Shown here one piece after another: positions 55,252 to 63,822 of a DNA stretch of 64,000 bases. Position numbers and translations under genes: made by a program. The first letter of the stretch is position 1. Each line of letters starts with the position of its first letter. The DNA is from Opitutia bacterium (GTDB lineage Bacteria > Verrucomicrobiota > Verrucomicrobiia > Opitutales > Opitutaceae): positions 1 through 64,000 of the forward strand of contig CANIJN010000003.1 of assembly GCA_947467625.1 (NCBI GenBank), written 5' to 3'. Under the pieces are notes generated by a model. The model was not told the DNA's origin and searched no databases. It worked only from the letters and a program-made list of their open reading frames with translations.

Positions 55252-56949
55252 ATGAGAACCCTCCTTATCTCGCTTGTCCTCGCCACCTCAGCCTTCGCTG
55301 AAATAAGAACCGAAACCATCAGCGTGCCCATGCGCGATGGCATCAAGCTCGCCACCGACATCTATCGCGATGATGCAGTGACCAAGGCCCCCGTCGTCCT
55401 CATGCGCACGCCCTACGATCGCACGAAGGCGAAGGGCAATGCCGAGAAATTTGCGCAGGCGGGCTACATCGCGGTCATGCAGGACTGTCGCGGCACGCGA
55501 GCGTCCGAAGGCGTGATGGCTCCCTACAACAACGAAGGCCAGGACGGCTTCGACACGATCGAGTGGATCACGCGCCAGCCGTGGTGCAGCGGTCGCGTGG
55601 GCATGATGGGCGGCTCGTATGTCGGCGCGGTGCAATGGCAGGCCGCGGCCGAACACCCGCCCGGCCTCGCGGCGATCGCGCCGCAGGCGACCTGGAGCAG
55701 CTTCTATCGCAACATCTATCTTGGCGGCGCGGTGCGGCTTTCGCTGATCGCGAGCTGGATTGCCGGCAACACGCCGAAACCCGCCGGCGTGACACCGGGC
55801 GACATGAACGTGGCGTTGATGCGCCTACCACTCAGCGACGTCGACGAAGCCATCGGCTGGCGCATGCCGTGGCTCGACGCCTTTCTCACCCACCCGGAGC
55901 CCAACGGATTTTGGACGCGGCTGGATCTCACGTCGCGCCTGCCCGAACTCGCGCTCCCCGTGCTGCACGTCGTCGGCTACTACGATTTCTTTTCGCGCGA
56001 GTCGGTCGGAAATTTCATGATCATGCAGCAGCAGGCACGCGATCCCGCAACGCGCCAGCAACAGCGGCTCATCCTCGGCCCGTGGGATCACGGCACTGTC
56101 GGTAAGACGAAGGTGGCCGAGGTGGAGTTCGGCGCGGAGGCGGCCGTGGACACGTTCGCTTTGCAGGTCGACTGGTTCGACCGGCACCTCAAACAGGACG
56201 CGGCCGCACGCGCGAAACCGTTCGCACCCGTGCGCTACTTTTCGATGGGCGACAACGTGTGGCGCGACGCGCAGGCGTGGCCGCCCGCGGGGTTCAGCGC
56301 GACGTCGTTTTATCTGCGCTCGGATGGCAAGGCGAATACCCGCGGCGGATCGGGCCGGCTCACGCGCGAGGCTCCTGCGACCGCGGAACCTTCCGACCGG
56401 TTTCGCGCCGATCCGGCAAATCCGGCTCCGGCGTGTCCGGTCACTCCCACCCGCCCGATCAAGGCCGCCGTGTGGGGACCGGTCGACCAGAGCGCCACCG
56501 AGGATCGCGCCGACGTCTTGGTGTATACGAGCGAGGCGATGCGCGAACCGCTGACCTTTGCGGGCAACATTGAGGCTAAGCTTTACGTCTCCGCCGACAC
56601 GCCCGACGCTGACTGGGCGGTGAAACTCGTCGACGTGCGGCCCGATGGTTTTGCGCAAAATCTCGCCTCCGGGATTTTGCGCGGGCGCTACCGCGAGAGC
56701 CTGCTCAAGGCTAAACCGCTCCAGCCCGGCCAAGAGTATGAAATCACGGTCGATTTGGGGCCCTGCGCCGCGACGATCGCGCAAGGTCACAGGCTGCGCG
56801 TGGACATCTCCGGCGCGCTCTTCCCTCTCTACGACCGCAACCCTAACACGGGCGAAGGTCCCTTTGGCCGCCGGACCGCCATCGCCACCGAGAGCGTGCA
56901 TCACCGGCCCGGTGCGCTCTCGCGTCTCATCTTGCCCTGTCGGCCCTGA
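55252..56949 (+). CDS. CocE/NonD-family hydrolase (peptidase S15 type), secreted
   Basis: 565 residues, signal peptide MRTLLISLVLATSAFA. An alpha/beta-hydrolase domain begins VPMRDGIKLATDIYR, and GGSYVG carries the nucleophile (Ser122). A later ...LGPWDHGT... holds the probable catalytic His, and the C-terminal jelly-roll domain typical of X-Pro dipeptidyl-peptidase/cocaine-esterase relatives is present (from about residue 350). The reaction may be ester, amide or peptide cleavage; substrate unknown. It follows the DUF1552 gene by only three bases and is probably co-expressed. Periplasmic location is inferred from the signal. Confidence 0.92.
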   Translation: MRTLLISLVLATSAFAEIRTETISVPMRDGIKLATDIYRDDAVTKAPVVLMRTPYDRTKAKGNAEKFAQAGYIAVMQDCRGTRASEGVMAPYNNEGQDGFDTIEWITRQPWCSGRVGMMGGSYVGAVQWQAAAEHPPGLAAIAPQATWSSFYRNIYLGGAVRLSLIASWIAGNTPKPAGVTPGDMNVALMRLPLSDVDEAIGWRMPWLDAFLTHPEPNGFWTRLDLTSRLPELALPVLHVVGYYDFFSRESVGNFMIMQQQARDPATRQQQRLILGPWDHGTVGKTKVAEVEFGAEAAVDTFALQVDWFDRHLKQDAAARAKPFAPVRYFSMGDNVWRDAQAWPPAGFSATSFYLRSDGKANTRGGSGRLTREAPATAEPSDRFRADPANPAPACPVTPTRPIKAAVWGPVDQSATEDRADVLVYTSEAMREPLTFAGNIEAKLYVSADTPDADWAVKLVDVRPDGFAQNLASGILRGRYRESLLKAKPLQPGQEYEITVDLGPCAATIAQGHRLRVDISGALFPLYDRNPNTGEGPFGRRTAIATESVHHRPGALSRLILPCRP

Positions 56950-56977
56950 TTCTCTTCCGCCATGCACCTTCCCCTCA

Positions 56978-57075
56978 TGGGCAGTCACGTAGCGCCGCAC
57001 GCCGGCGAGGAGTTCGCAGGTGTAGGTGCGCGTGGTTTCGACCAAGAGTGCGCCGCGGGGAGGACGCCGATGGCC
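56978..57075 (-). pseudogene. Fragment of an AraC/XylR-type regulator
   Basis: On the minus strand the frame reads PPRGALLVETTRTYTCELLA then GVRRYVTAHEG. This resembles the opening of the LacI-like sensor domain of XylR-type AraC regulators (pattern ALLxETxxxYxRxLLxGxxxY). No start codon is in frame and the frame does not continue as that protein beyond ~56978, so only the first ~30 residues survive. The assignment is from pattern recall only. Confidence 0.45.
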
Positions 57076-57168
57076 AGAGGCCCTGAAGAACAGGTGACTA
57101 AAAACCTGAGAATTTCTGACCAGACAGTGCAGTGACGAAAACTGCTAAGCCGAATATAATTATTTATC

Positions 57169-59823
57169 ATGACTCCTCCATTCCACGGCAAGGCTCTCAT
57201 CGTGCTCCTCCTCGCGAGTGCGGTCGCACCCCTCGGCCTGAGTGCGGCTCCTGACACGGCTTTCTTCGAAACTAAGGTGCTCCCACTTCTCACCCAGCGG
57301 TGCTTCGAATGCCATTCGCACGAAAAGAAGATCAAGGCCGGTCTCGCGCTCGACTCGCGGGCCGGCTGGGTGGCGGGCGGCGACAGCGGTCCGGCGATCC
57401 TCCCCGGCGAAGTGGAAAAAAGCCTGTTGATCAAAGCCGTGCGCTACACCGATGACGACCTGCAGATGCCGCCCAAGGAGAAGTTGTCCCCCGCGGAAAT
57501 CGAAATCCTCGAGCAATGGGTGAAGCAGGGGGCGGTCGATCCGCGGTCCGGCGAAGTTGCAAAAAAGGGCCGGACGATCGACCTCGCCGAGGGGAAAAAG
57601 TTCTGGGCCTTCCGACCGGTGACCAATCCCGCTCCTCCCCGCGTGAAGGACAAGGCGTGGCCGCTGGACCCGCTCGATCGGTTCATCCTAGCAAAACTGG
57701 AAAAATCCTCTGTGCGTCCGATCGGCGACGCGGATCGTCCGACGTGGCTTCGCCGCGTTAGCCTCGACCTGACCGGCCTGCCGCCCACGCCAAATGAGGT
57801 TGCGGCGTTTGAGCATGACGACACACCGAAGGCCCGCGAGAACGTGGTGGACCGGCTGCTGGGTTCACGGGCGTTTGGCGAACGCTGGGCGCGGCACTGG
57901 CTCGATCTCACCGGCTATGCCGACATGATCGGCACGTCGAACAACGTCTTCGCCGAGCATGCGTGGCGCTATCGCGACTATGTGATCGCCGCGTTCAATG
58001 CCGACAAGCCGTTCGATCAGTTCGTGCGCGAGCAAATCGCGGGTGACCTGCTGCCGGCCAAATCCACCGAGTATCGCGCGGAGCAGATCACGGCGACGGG
58101 TTTCCTCATGCTCGGCGACATCGAGATCGTGAACCCCGACAAAGCGAAGATGGAAACCGATCACATCGACACCCAGATCACCAAGATTGGCGCCACGTTT
58201 ATGGGCATGACGCTTGGCTGTGTCCGCTGTCATGATCACAAATTCGATCCCGTCGGGGTCGAGGACTACTATGGCATCGCCGGCATGCTGCGCAGTTCGC
58301 CGTCGACCCGGAAGATTCCCTTTGGCGTGTGGAGCACGCTCAACACGACCGACCTTCCTGAGACCGCGGAGCAACTCGCCGCGCGCACGAAACTCGAGGC
58401 CGAACACGAGGAGAAACTGGCGGCGATGAAAGAGGAGCAAACCCGGCTCACCGACGAAAAGAAGGCGGTCGTCGCGGCGCTGACCAAGCTTGGCAAACCG
58501 GCGAAAGCGGCGGCCGCCACCCCGGCCACGACCGAGGCGGAAAGGAACGCTCCGGTCGAAGTGACGAACACCACAACGGGCGAAAAAAGCGCCGTGGCCG
58601 CGGTCGGCACGTCAAAGTCCGAGGCCGAGACGAAGCTAGCGGATACCGCGCCCGATCCGTCCGCTGCCGAAAGGGAAAGACTCACCAAGCGGCGTGACGA
58701 ACTCACCGAGACGCTCAAGAAACATGCCGCCGCGGTTCAGCACGCGGAGTTTTTCAGCTCCAAGGCGCCGAAGGCATTCGCGATGCACGACGGCGATAAA
58801 CCGGCGGACATGCCGGTCTACATCCGCGGCAATCCGTATGCCCCGGCGGCGGTCGTCCCGCGCGGTGTGCTGCGGGTCGCCTCATGGGACAAATTTCCGC
58901 CCATCCCGGCCGGCCAGAGCGGCCGCATGCAACTCGCCGATTGGCTGGCGGACAAACGCAATCCGCTCACTGCGCGGGTGACGGTCAATCGCATCTGGCA
59001 GAAACTTTTTGGCGAGGGGATCGTCCGCAGCGTGGATTATTTCGGCGTGCGCGGGGAAACGCCATCGCATCCCGAGTTGCTCGATCACCTCGCGACGCGG
59101 TTCATGAAGGACGGTTGGTCGCAGAAGAAATTCATCCGCGCTCTCGTCCTCAGCCACGCCTATCGCCTGGGCAGTGCCAACGATCCGGTGGCGATGAAAG
59201 TGGATCCGGAGAACCGGATGTTCTGGCGCATGAACCGCCAGCGGCTCGATGCCGAGGCCCTGCGGGATTCGCTGCTCGCCGTGAGCGGAGAATTGAAGCC
59301 CGCCGGCGGCGGGCCGGCCCTGGTGCTGGAAAATGTCGAGAACACGGGCAGCCTGGTGCAAAAGGGCGTGAACCCGCCGAACTACACCCACAAGGTTCCG
59401 CGCCCCGAGGAAGAGTTCACGCGCACGATTTACCTGCCGGTGTTGCGCAACGGTTATGCGGCCGCGGACCGCACGCGCGCGTTTTTCGACTTCGTCAATC
59501 CGGCGCAGATCGCGGGACAACGCGCGCAGACCGTCGTGCCCACGCAGGCGCTGTTCCTTCTCAACAACGACCTCCTGCGCAAACGGGCGGGGACCCTTGC
59601 GAAGAACGTGATCGCCGCGCACCCGGACCGCGAGGCGCGGCTCGATGAGCTCTGGCGGCGCGTCTTCAGCCGCGCGATCACCCCTGCGGAGCGGGGCGAC
59701 GCCGTCGCGTTTCTCGACCAGCTCGATCCGCTACTGAAAACCCGAGCCACCGCCGAGACGGTTGCCTGGCAGGAACTGTGCCACGGCCTGCTGGCATCGA
59801 ACCAATTCATTTTCCGCCTCTAA
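57169..59823 (+). CDS. Secreted DUF1549/DUF1553 cytochrome-like protein (PSCyt1-PSCyt2-PSD1)
   Basis: 884 residues with export segment LIVLLLASAVAPLGLSAAP. N-terminal planctomycete-type cytochrome domain with CFECH at residues 45-49 and a methionine region (LQMPPKEKL). DUF1549 follows (WLRRVSLDLTGLPPTPNEVA, then RWARHWLDLTGYAD) with a second heme motif CVRCH at 351-355. A charged, probably coiled-coil segment spans ~400-520. DUF1553 is C-terminal (ARVTVNRIWQKLFGEGIV). The family is distinct from the DUF1592 proteins but has a similar presumed redox role. It is paired with the DUF1501 gene 18 bases downstream. AT-rich sequence with a TGACCAGACAGT segment lies just upstream. Confidence 0.93.
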   Translation: MTPPFHGKALIVLLLASAVAPLGLSAAPDTAFFETKVLPLLTQRCFECHSHEKKIKAGLALDSRAGWVAGGDSGPAILPGEVEKSLLIKAVRYTDDDLQMPPKEKLSPAEIEILEQWVKQGAVDPRSGEVAKKGRTIDLAEGKKFWAFRPVTNPAPPRVKDKAWPLDPLDRFILAKLEKSSVRPIGDADRPTWLRRVSLDLTGLPPTPNEVAAFEHDDTPKARENVVDRLLGSRAFGERWARHWLDLTGYADMIGTSNNVFAEHAWRYRDYVIAAFNADKPFDQFVREQIAGDLLPAKSTEYRAEQITATGFLMLGDIEIVNPDKAKMETDHIDTQITKIGATFMGMTLGCVRCHDHKFDPVGVEDYYGIAGMLRSSPSTRKIPFGVWSTLNTTDLPETAEQLAARTKLEAEHEEKLAAMKEEQTRLTDEKKAVVAALTKLGKPAKAAAATPATTEAERNAPVEVTNTTTGEKSAVAAVGTSKSEAETKLADTAPDPSAAERERLTKRRDELTETLKKHAAAVQHAEFFSSKAPKAFAMHDGDKPADMPVYIRGNPYAPAAVVPRGVLRVASWDKFPPIPAGQSGRMQLADWLADKRNPLTARVTVNRIWQKLFGEGIVRSVDYFGVRGETPSHPELLDHLATRFMKDGWSQKKFIRALVLSHAYRLGSANDPVAMKVDPENRMFWRMNRQRLDAEALRDSLLAVSGELKPAGGGPALVLENVENTGSLVQKGVNPPNYTHKVPRPEEEFTRTIYLPVLRNGYAAADRTRAFFDFVNPAQIAGQRAQTVVPTQALFLLNNDLLRKRAGTLAKNVIAAHPDREARLDELWRRVFSRAITPAERGDAVAFLDQLDPLLKTRATAETVAWQELCHGLLASNQFIFRL

Positions 59824-59841
59824 ACCAAACTCATTCCCCCC

Positions 59842-61242
59842 ATGAAAACCGCGTTCCTTCCCACCCGTCGTCACTGGCTTCAGAGCGCCGCCTGCGGCTT
59901 CGGCGTACTCGCGTTGCAGGATATCCTTCGCGCCACTACACATCCGCAGACCGCCCGGATCCCCGGCCTGACGCCCAAGGCCAAACGCGTCATTTTCCTT
60001 TTCATGCAAGGCGGACCTTCCCAGATGGATCTGTTCGACCCGAAGCCCTTCATCACTGATCGGCACGGCCAGAAAATCGACTCACCGCTGCGTCCGGAGG
60101 TCACGCAGGTCGGCACGGAAAAGTATCTCGCGCTCGCTGCGATGGCGCCGGTGAAACCGCGCGGCCAGTGCGGCATGATGATTTCCGACCTGATGCCGCA
60201 CCTTGCCGGGGTGGCGGACGACCTCTGCCTGCTGCGGGGCATGAACGCCGACAATCCGCAGCACGCGGGCGCGACACTGCAATTCCACACCGGCACCTTT
60301 GCGGAAGTGCGGCCGTCGATGGGCGCGTGGGTCAGCTACGGGCTCGGCACGGAGAATCAGGACCTGCCCGCGTTCATTACCATCCAGCCCGGCGGCGTGC
60401 GCGAATACGGCTCCGCGTTTCTTCCCGCCATCCATCAGGGCACGGCGCTCACCGTGCCGCTGAACGACAAGACCTCGCCCATCGCCGACCTCCGCAACGT
60501 GTCCGCCAGCGACGACGTGCAACGCGAGCGCATCGAGCTCATGCACCGCCTGAACCGCCGCCTCGTCGGCGATCTCCAGGGCGATGCGGCCATGGAGGGG
60601 ATGATCCAGAACATGGAACTCGCCTTTCGCATGCAGACCGCCACGCCGCAAATCGTGGACATTGCGAAGGAGAGCGACGCGACGAAGGAACTTTACGGCG
60701 TCGGCGGTAAGGACACGGATAAAAATGCCCGCGCCTGCCTGCTCGCGCGCAAACTCAGCGAAGGCGGGGTGCGCTTTGTCCAGGTCACGATGGGCGGCTG
60801 GGATCACCACGGGGATATCCGCGGCAACCTGCCCAAACTTTGTGCCCAGACCGATCGTCCGGTCGCCGGTTTGCTGAGGGATCTGAAGTCGCGCGGGCTG
60901 CTCGAGGACACGCTGGTGTTGTGGAGCGGCGAATTTGGCCGCACGCCGTGGAGCCAAGACCTGAGTGGAACTGCCCCGATCGACAAACACGGACGTGAAC
61001 ATCAGCCCGAGAGTTTCTGCTCCTGGATGGCCGGAGGAGGGATCAAGGCCGGGCTCACGTTTGGCGAAACCGACGAGATGGGTTATCGCGCCGTTGCGGG
61101 CAAGATGCACGTCCACGATCTCCACGCGACCATCCTGCACCAGCTCGGAATCGATCACACCAAGCTGACCCGCCGGCACCTCGGCCGGGATTTCCGGCTC
61201 ACCGACGTTTACGGCGAAGTGGTGAAGGAAATTCTCGCCTAA
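59842..61242 (+). CDS. Tat-exported DUF1501 protein
   Basis: 466 residues. TRRHWLQSAACGFGVLALQD is a twin-arginine-type signal. RVIFLFMQGGPSQMDLFDPK is the characteristic beginning of the family, and WSGEFGRTPWSQ plus a KHGREHQPESF segment are further conserved blocks; the fold is related to alkaline phosphatase/sulfatases. The biochemical function is unknown. DUF1501 proteins usually lie next to DUF1549/DUF1553 proteins, as here, and the pair parallels the DUF1552 plus DUF1592 pairs elsewhere in the window. Confidence 0.93.
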   Translation: MKTAFLPTRRHWLQSAACGFGVLALQDILRATTHPQTARIPGLTPKAKRVIFLFMQGGPSQMDLFDPKPFITDRHGQKIDSPLRPEVTQVGTEKYLALAAMAPVKPRGQCGMMISDLMPHLAGVADDLCLLRGMNADNPQHAGATLQFHTGTFAEVRPSMGAWVSYGLGTENQDLPAFITIQPGGVREYGSAFLPAIHQGTALTVPLNDKTSPIADLRNVSASDDVQRERIELMHRLNRRLVGDLQGDAAMEGMIQNMELAFRMQTATPQIVDIAKESDATKELYGVGGKDTDKNARACLLARKLSEGGVRFVQVTMGGWDHHGDIRGNLPKLCAQTDRPVAGLLRDLKSRGLLEDTLVLWSGEFGRTPWSQDLSGTAPIDKHGREHQPESFCSWMAGGGIKAGLTFGETDEMGYRAVAGKMHVHDLHATILHQLGIDHTKLTRRHLGRDFRLTDVYGEVVKEILA

Positions 61243-61524
61243 TGAACCCAGCGCCAGTTGTTCTGCCCTTGTTTGCTTATGCGGTGAACATAGCGGGGAT
61301 CCATTGCATCGGTAGTGTGAGCAACCTGGCGGAGAAACAGACCCTGCGCCGACGCGGAATGTCACAGACGATATGGTCGCTTCAGTGAGCATAGTAGCCC
61401 TCAAGCAGTATCTGCCGGTTCGGACCACAAAACTCATCTTTCAGGGCACCGTGCCATTTCTGACTAATGATCGTAACCAAATCCCCATGAGGCAAACCAA
61501 CACGACTTCCGGTTCCGTCGTTTC

Positions 61525-61765
61525 GGTTGACCTTGCGCAGCACAAAATCGAGCAATTCCGTCTCCTGATGGCAGGGGTGCTCTCGCTCAAGCACGACCCT
61601 GCGAGCCCGCCGCAGTCTGGATCCAGCGACACCTTCACCGCGCCGAAGAGGTCTGCTGCAGGAACACGGGTGGACGAGGGCATACTCATCCTCACCGCCG
61701 CGATCACCGACGAAAGCAAGGGGGCGGGTTCAAGGATGAGGTCGAATGCACTATCCGACGTATAA
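61525..61765 (+). pseudogene. Decayed fragment of a dehydrogenase/cytochrome fusion C-terminal region
   Basis: The plus-strand frame ending at 61765 contains HKIEQFRLLMAGVLSLKHDP, then an SPPQSG segment, then VDEGILILTAAITDESKG. This lines up with HSLDQTRRMVAWVLALKDEP, SSSQSG and VNEGVLILTATYTDDGKQG in the protein at 42768-45425 (around residues 680-745). The heme domain before it and the rest of the carbohydrate-binding domain after it are missing. It is a relic of a second copy of that gene. The rest of the 660-base gap 61243-61902 holds nothing recognisable. Confidence 0.7.
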
Positions 61766-61902
61766 TGAAAGCCCAGCTGAACCTGAACGGACTAATATAG
61801 ATGAGCACGAGACCAAACGCTCAGGGGCCCCGGCCAGCCGGCTTGGCGGCTGCCTCAGCATCGATGGCGGCTGGGGCGCCGGAAAACAGAACTCCCTTTC
61901 CC

Positions 61903-62712
61903 ATGAAAATCATCCGCTACCAGGACGCCGAAGGGCGCATTCACTATGCAAGCGAACAGGCCGACGGAACGGCCCGACGCATTGACGGCGACATTTTCGG
62001 CCGCCACGTCGTCACCGGTGAGGTCGTGCACCCCGGCCGACTGCTGGCACCGGTGGTGCCCACGCAGATCCTCTGTATCGGCCTGAACTACCGGCGTCAT
62101 GCCGCGGAAAGCGGAGCCGCCGTCCCCGAGCGGCCGGTCCTTTTCGTGAAAGGCATCAACACGCTGCAGAATCCGGGTGAACCCATCTTGATCCCGACCC
62201 ACTTGAAGAGCAGCGAGGTCGATTACGAATGCGAACTTGCCGTCGTGATCGGCAAGTCGTGCAAGAATGTCCGCCGGGAAGACGCGCTCGACTACGTGCT
62301 GGGCTATACGTGCTGCAACGATGTGTCGGCCCGAGATTGGCAGCTGCGGTTCGGCGGCGGCCAATGGTGCCGCGGCAAGTTCTTTGACACTTTCTGTCCG
62401 CTGGGGCCGAGGCTGGTGACCCGGGATGAAATCCCGGATCCCAACCGCCTGGGGATCATGACTCGGTTGAACGGACAGACGGTGCAGTCGTGGAATACGG
62501 ACGACATGATCTTCCCCGTCCGCGACCTCATCGCGTTTCTGAGCGGGAGTACGACGCTGCCCGCCGGCACGGTGATCCTGACCGGCACGCCGCATGGGGT
62601 GGGCATGGCGCAGAAACCGCCGCGCTGGCTCAAAGCCGGCGATGAAGTGACCATCGAAATCGAGGGGATCGGATCCCTCACCAATCCAGTGGCCGACGAG
62701 CCGCAACATTAA
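61903..62712 (+). CDS. Fumarylacetoacetate-hydrolase-family protein (diketo-acid hydrolase type)
   Basis: 269 residues from the ATG at 61903 (MKIIRYQDAEGRIHYA); an in-frame ATG at 61801 adds a low-complexity stretch not seen in the family. LCIGLNYRRHAAESG and VDYECELAVVIGK carry the family's metal-binding glutamates, CCNDVSARD the aspartate, and LTGTPHGVG the conserved turn. Relatives include 2,4-diketo-3-deoxy-L-fuconate or rhamnonate hydrolase, which split the diketo acid into pyruvate plus a 2-hydroxyacid. It lies 17 bases before an SDR gene, the same two-gene arrangement as in such pathways. Cytoplasmic. Confidence 0.92.
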   Translation: MKIIRYQDAEGRIHYASEQADGTARRIDGDIFGRHVVTGEVVHPGRLLAPVVPTQILCIGLNYRRHAAESGAAVPERPVLFVKGINTLQNPGEPILIPTHLKSSEVDYECELAVVIGKSCKNVRREDALDYVLGYTCCNDVSARDWQLRFGGGQWCRGKFFDTFCPLGPRLVTRDEIPDPNRLGIMTRLNGQTVQSWNTDDMIFPVRDLIAFLSGSTTLPAGTVILTGTPHGVGMAQKPPRWLKAGDEVTIEIEGIGSLTNPVADEPQH

Positions 62713-62729
62713 CCAACCGCCCAAGACCC

Positions 62730-63473
62730 ATGTCCATCACCCCAACTTCTGTCGCACTTATCACCGGAGGCGCATCCGGAATCGGATTTGCGATCGCCCG
62801 TAAACTGCTCTCGCAAGGATCCACGGTCGCGCTGGTCGACCTCGGAGCCGAGCGTCTCCAAGCTGCCGCCCGGCAACTTGGCGGCGATGTCCTCACCTTC
62901 GAGGCGGATATCACCTCCGAGGATTCGGTCCAGCGTGCCGTTGGACAACTTCTGGCAAGCCGCCAGCGGATCGACGTCCTCGTCAACTCCGCCGGCATCA
63001 CCGGGATCACAAACCGCAAGGCGGCGGACATTCCCTTCGAAGATTTTCAGCGGGTGGTCGCGGTCAATCTCCATGGTTCCTTCCTCACGGCGAAGGCGGT
63101 CCTGCCCACCATGGCTCGCCAGGGCTTCGGGCGCATCCTGCTAATCGCCTCCATCGCCGGCAAGGAAGGCAACGCCGGGATGTGCTCCTACTCGGCTTCG
63201 AAGGCGGGCGTCATCGGGCTAACAAAGTCCCTCGGCAAGGAATATGCCGAAACCGGCGTGACCATCAACGCGCTGGCTCCGGCCGTCATTCGCACCGCCA
63301 TGGTCGACGCGATGCCTCCCGAACAAGTCAAGGTCAACACAGACAAGATTCCGATGCGGCGCTGCGGCACGCTCGATGAAATCGCCCACGTGGCCGCCTT
63401 TATCGTCTCGCGGGAAAACGGTTTCACCACGGGCTTCTGCTACGATCTTTCCGGAGGACGCGCCGTATACTGA
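62730..63473 (+). CDS. Short-chain dehydrogenase/reductase, likely 2-keto-3-deoxy-sugar-acid dehydrogenase type
   Basis: 247 residues. ITGGASGIGFAIA is the NAD(P)-binding glycine motif; NSAG replaces NNAG; YSASK is the catalytic Tyr/Lys motif with Ser in IASIAGKEGN. It is a paralogue of the SDR at 48932, sharing the C-terminal DLSGGRA-Y ending. Directly after an FAH-family hydrolase, its most probable role is oxidising a 2-keto-3-deoxy aldonate (for example of L-fucose or L-rhamnose) to the 2,4-diketo acid that the hydrolase cleaves. That role is inferred from context. The stop codon touches a dispersed 56-base repeat. Confidence 0.9.
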   Translation: MSITPTSVALITGGASGIGFAIARKLLSQGSTVALVDLGAERLQAAARQLGGDVLTFEADITSEDSVQRAVGQLLASRQRIDVLVNSAGITGITNRKAADIPFEDFQRVVAVNLHGSFLTAKAVLPTMARQGFGRILLIASIAGKEGNAGMCSYSASKAGVIGLTKSLGKEYAETGVTINALAPAVIRTAMVDAMPPEQVKVNTDKIPMRRCGTLDEIAHVAAFIVSRENGFTTGFCYDLSGGRAVY

Positions 63474-63528
63474 ACAGCAAATCGCATTCTTCGATCCGGG
63501 TTTCTGGCGTCACCCAGGGCCGACGGAA
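63473..63528 (+). repeat. 56-base dispersed repeat, copy 2
   Basis: Matches 38069-38124 at 51 of 56 positions and begins on the last base of the SDR stop codon. The following 63529-63795 contains only weak open frames (one at 63596-63820) with no recognised product. Confidence 0.75.
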
Positions 63529-63795
63529 ATTCACCTTCGGCCCTGCAGCGCACCGGCACAGGGGAGGACTCGATCGGAAGTTAGCGAGAAAGGCCGTGAA
63601 TCAGGCGCGAGGGCAAAGGCGGGTAGCGAGAGGATTTAACCCGCAGTGCGCGCGACGCGACGCAAAAGCCGTAGTATGCTACCTCATGGGCCAGGAATTG
63701 AAGACCGTTCCCTTCGGCGAATATTTTGCTTCTTCGGTTCTTCGGGGGAATCTCAGTGGATCAATTTATGATAGTGATCTTTTGAAGTCGGAAGG

Positions 63796-63822
63796 CCGTC
63801 TGGTCCAAAAACTGAAGTGATC
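63796..63822 (-). repeat. Insertion-sequence terminal sequence, copy 3
   Basis: Read on the minus strand it runs GATCACTTCAGTTTTTGG then ACCAGACGG and overlaps the transposase stop codon. It matches the sequences at 38008 and 39087 and identifies those as termini of the same element family. Confidence 0.75.

Noticed and set aside
61801-61902. An earlier ATG for the FAH-family gene
   Set aside because: The added residues are low-complexity and absent from typical family starts; MKIIRYQDAEG at 61903 matches the usual N-terminus.
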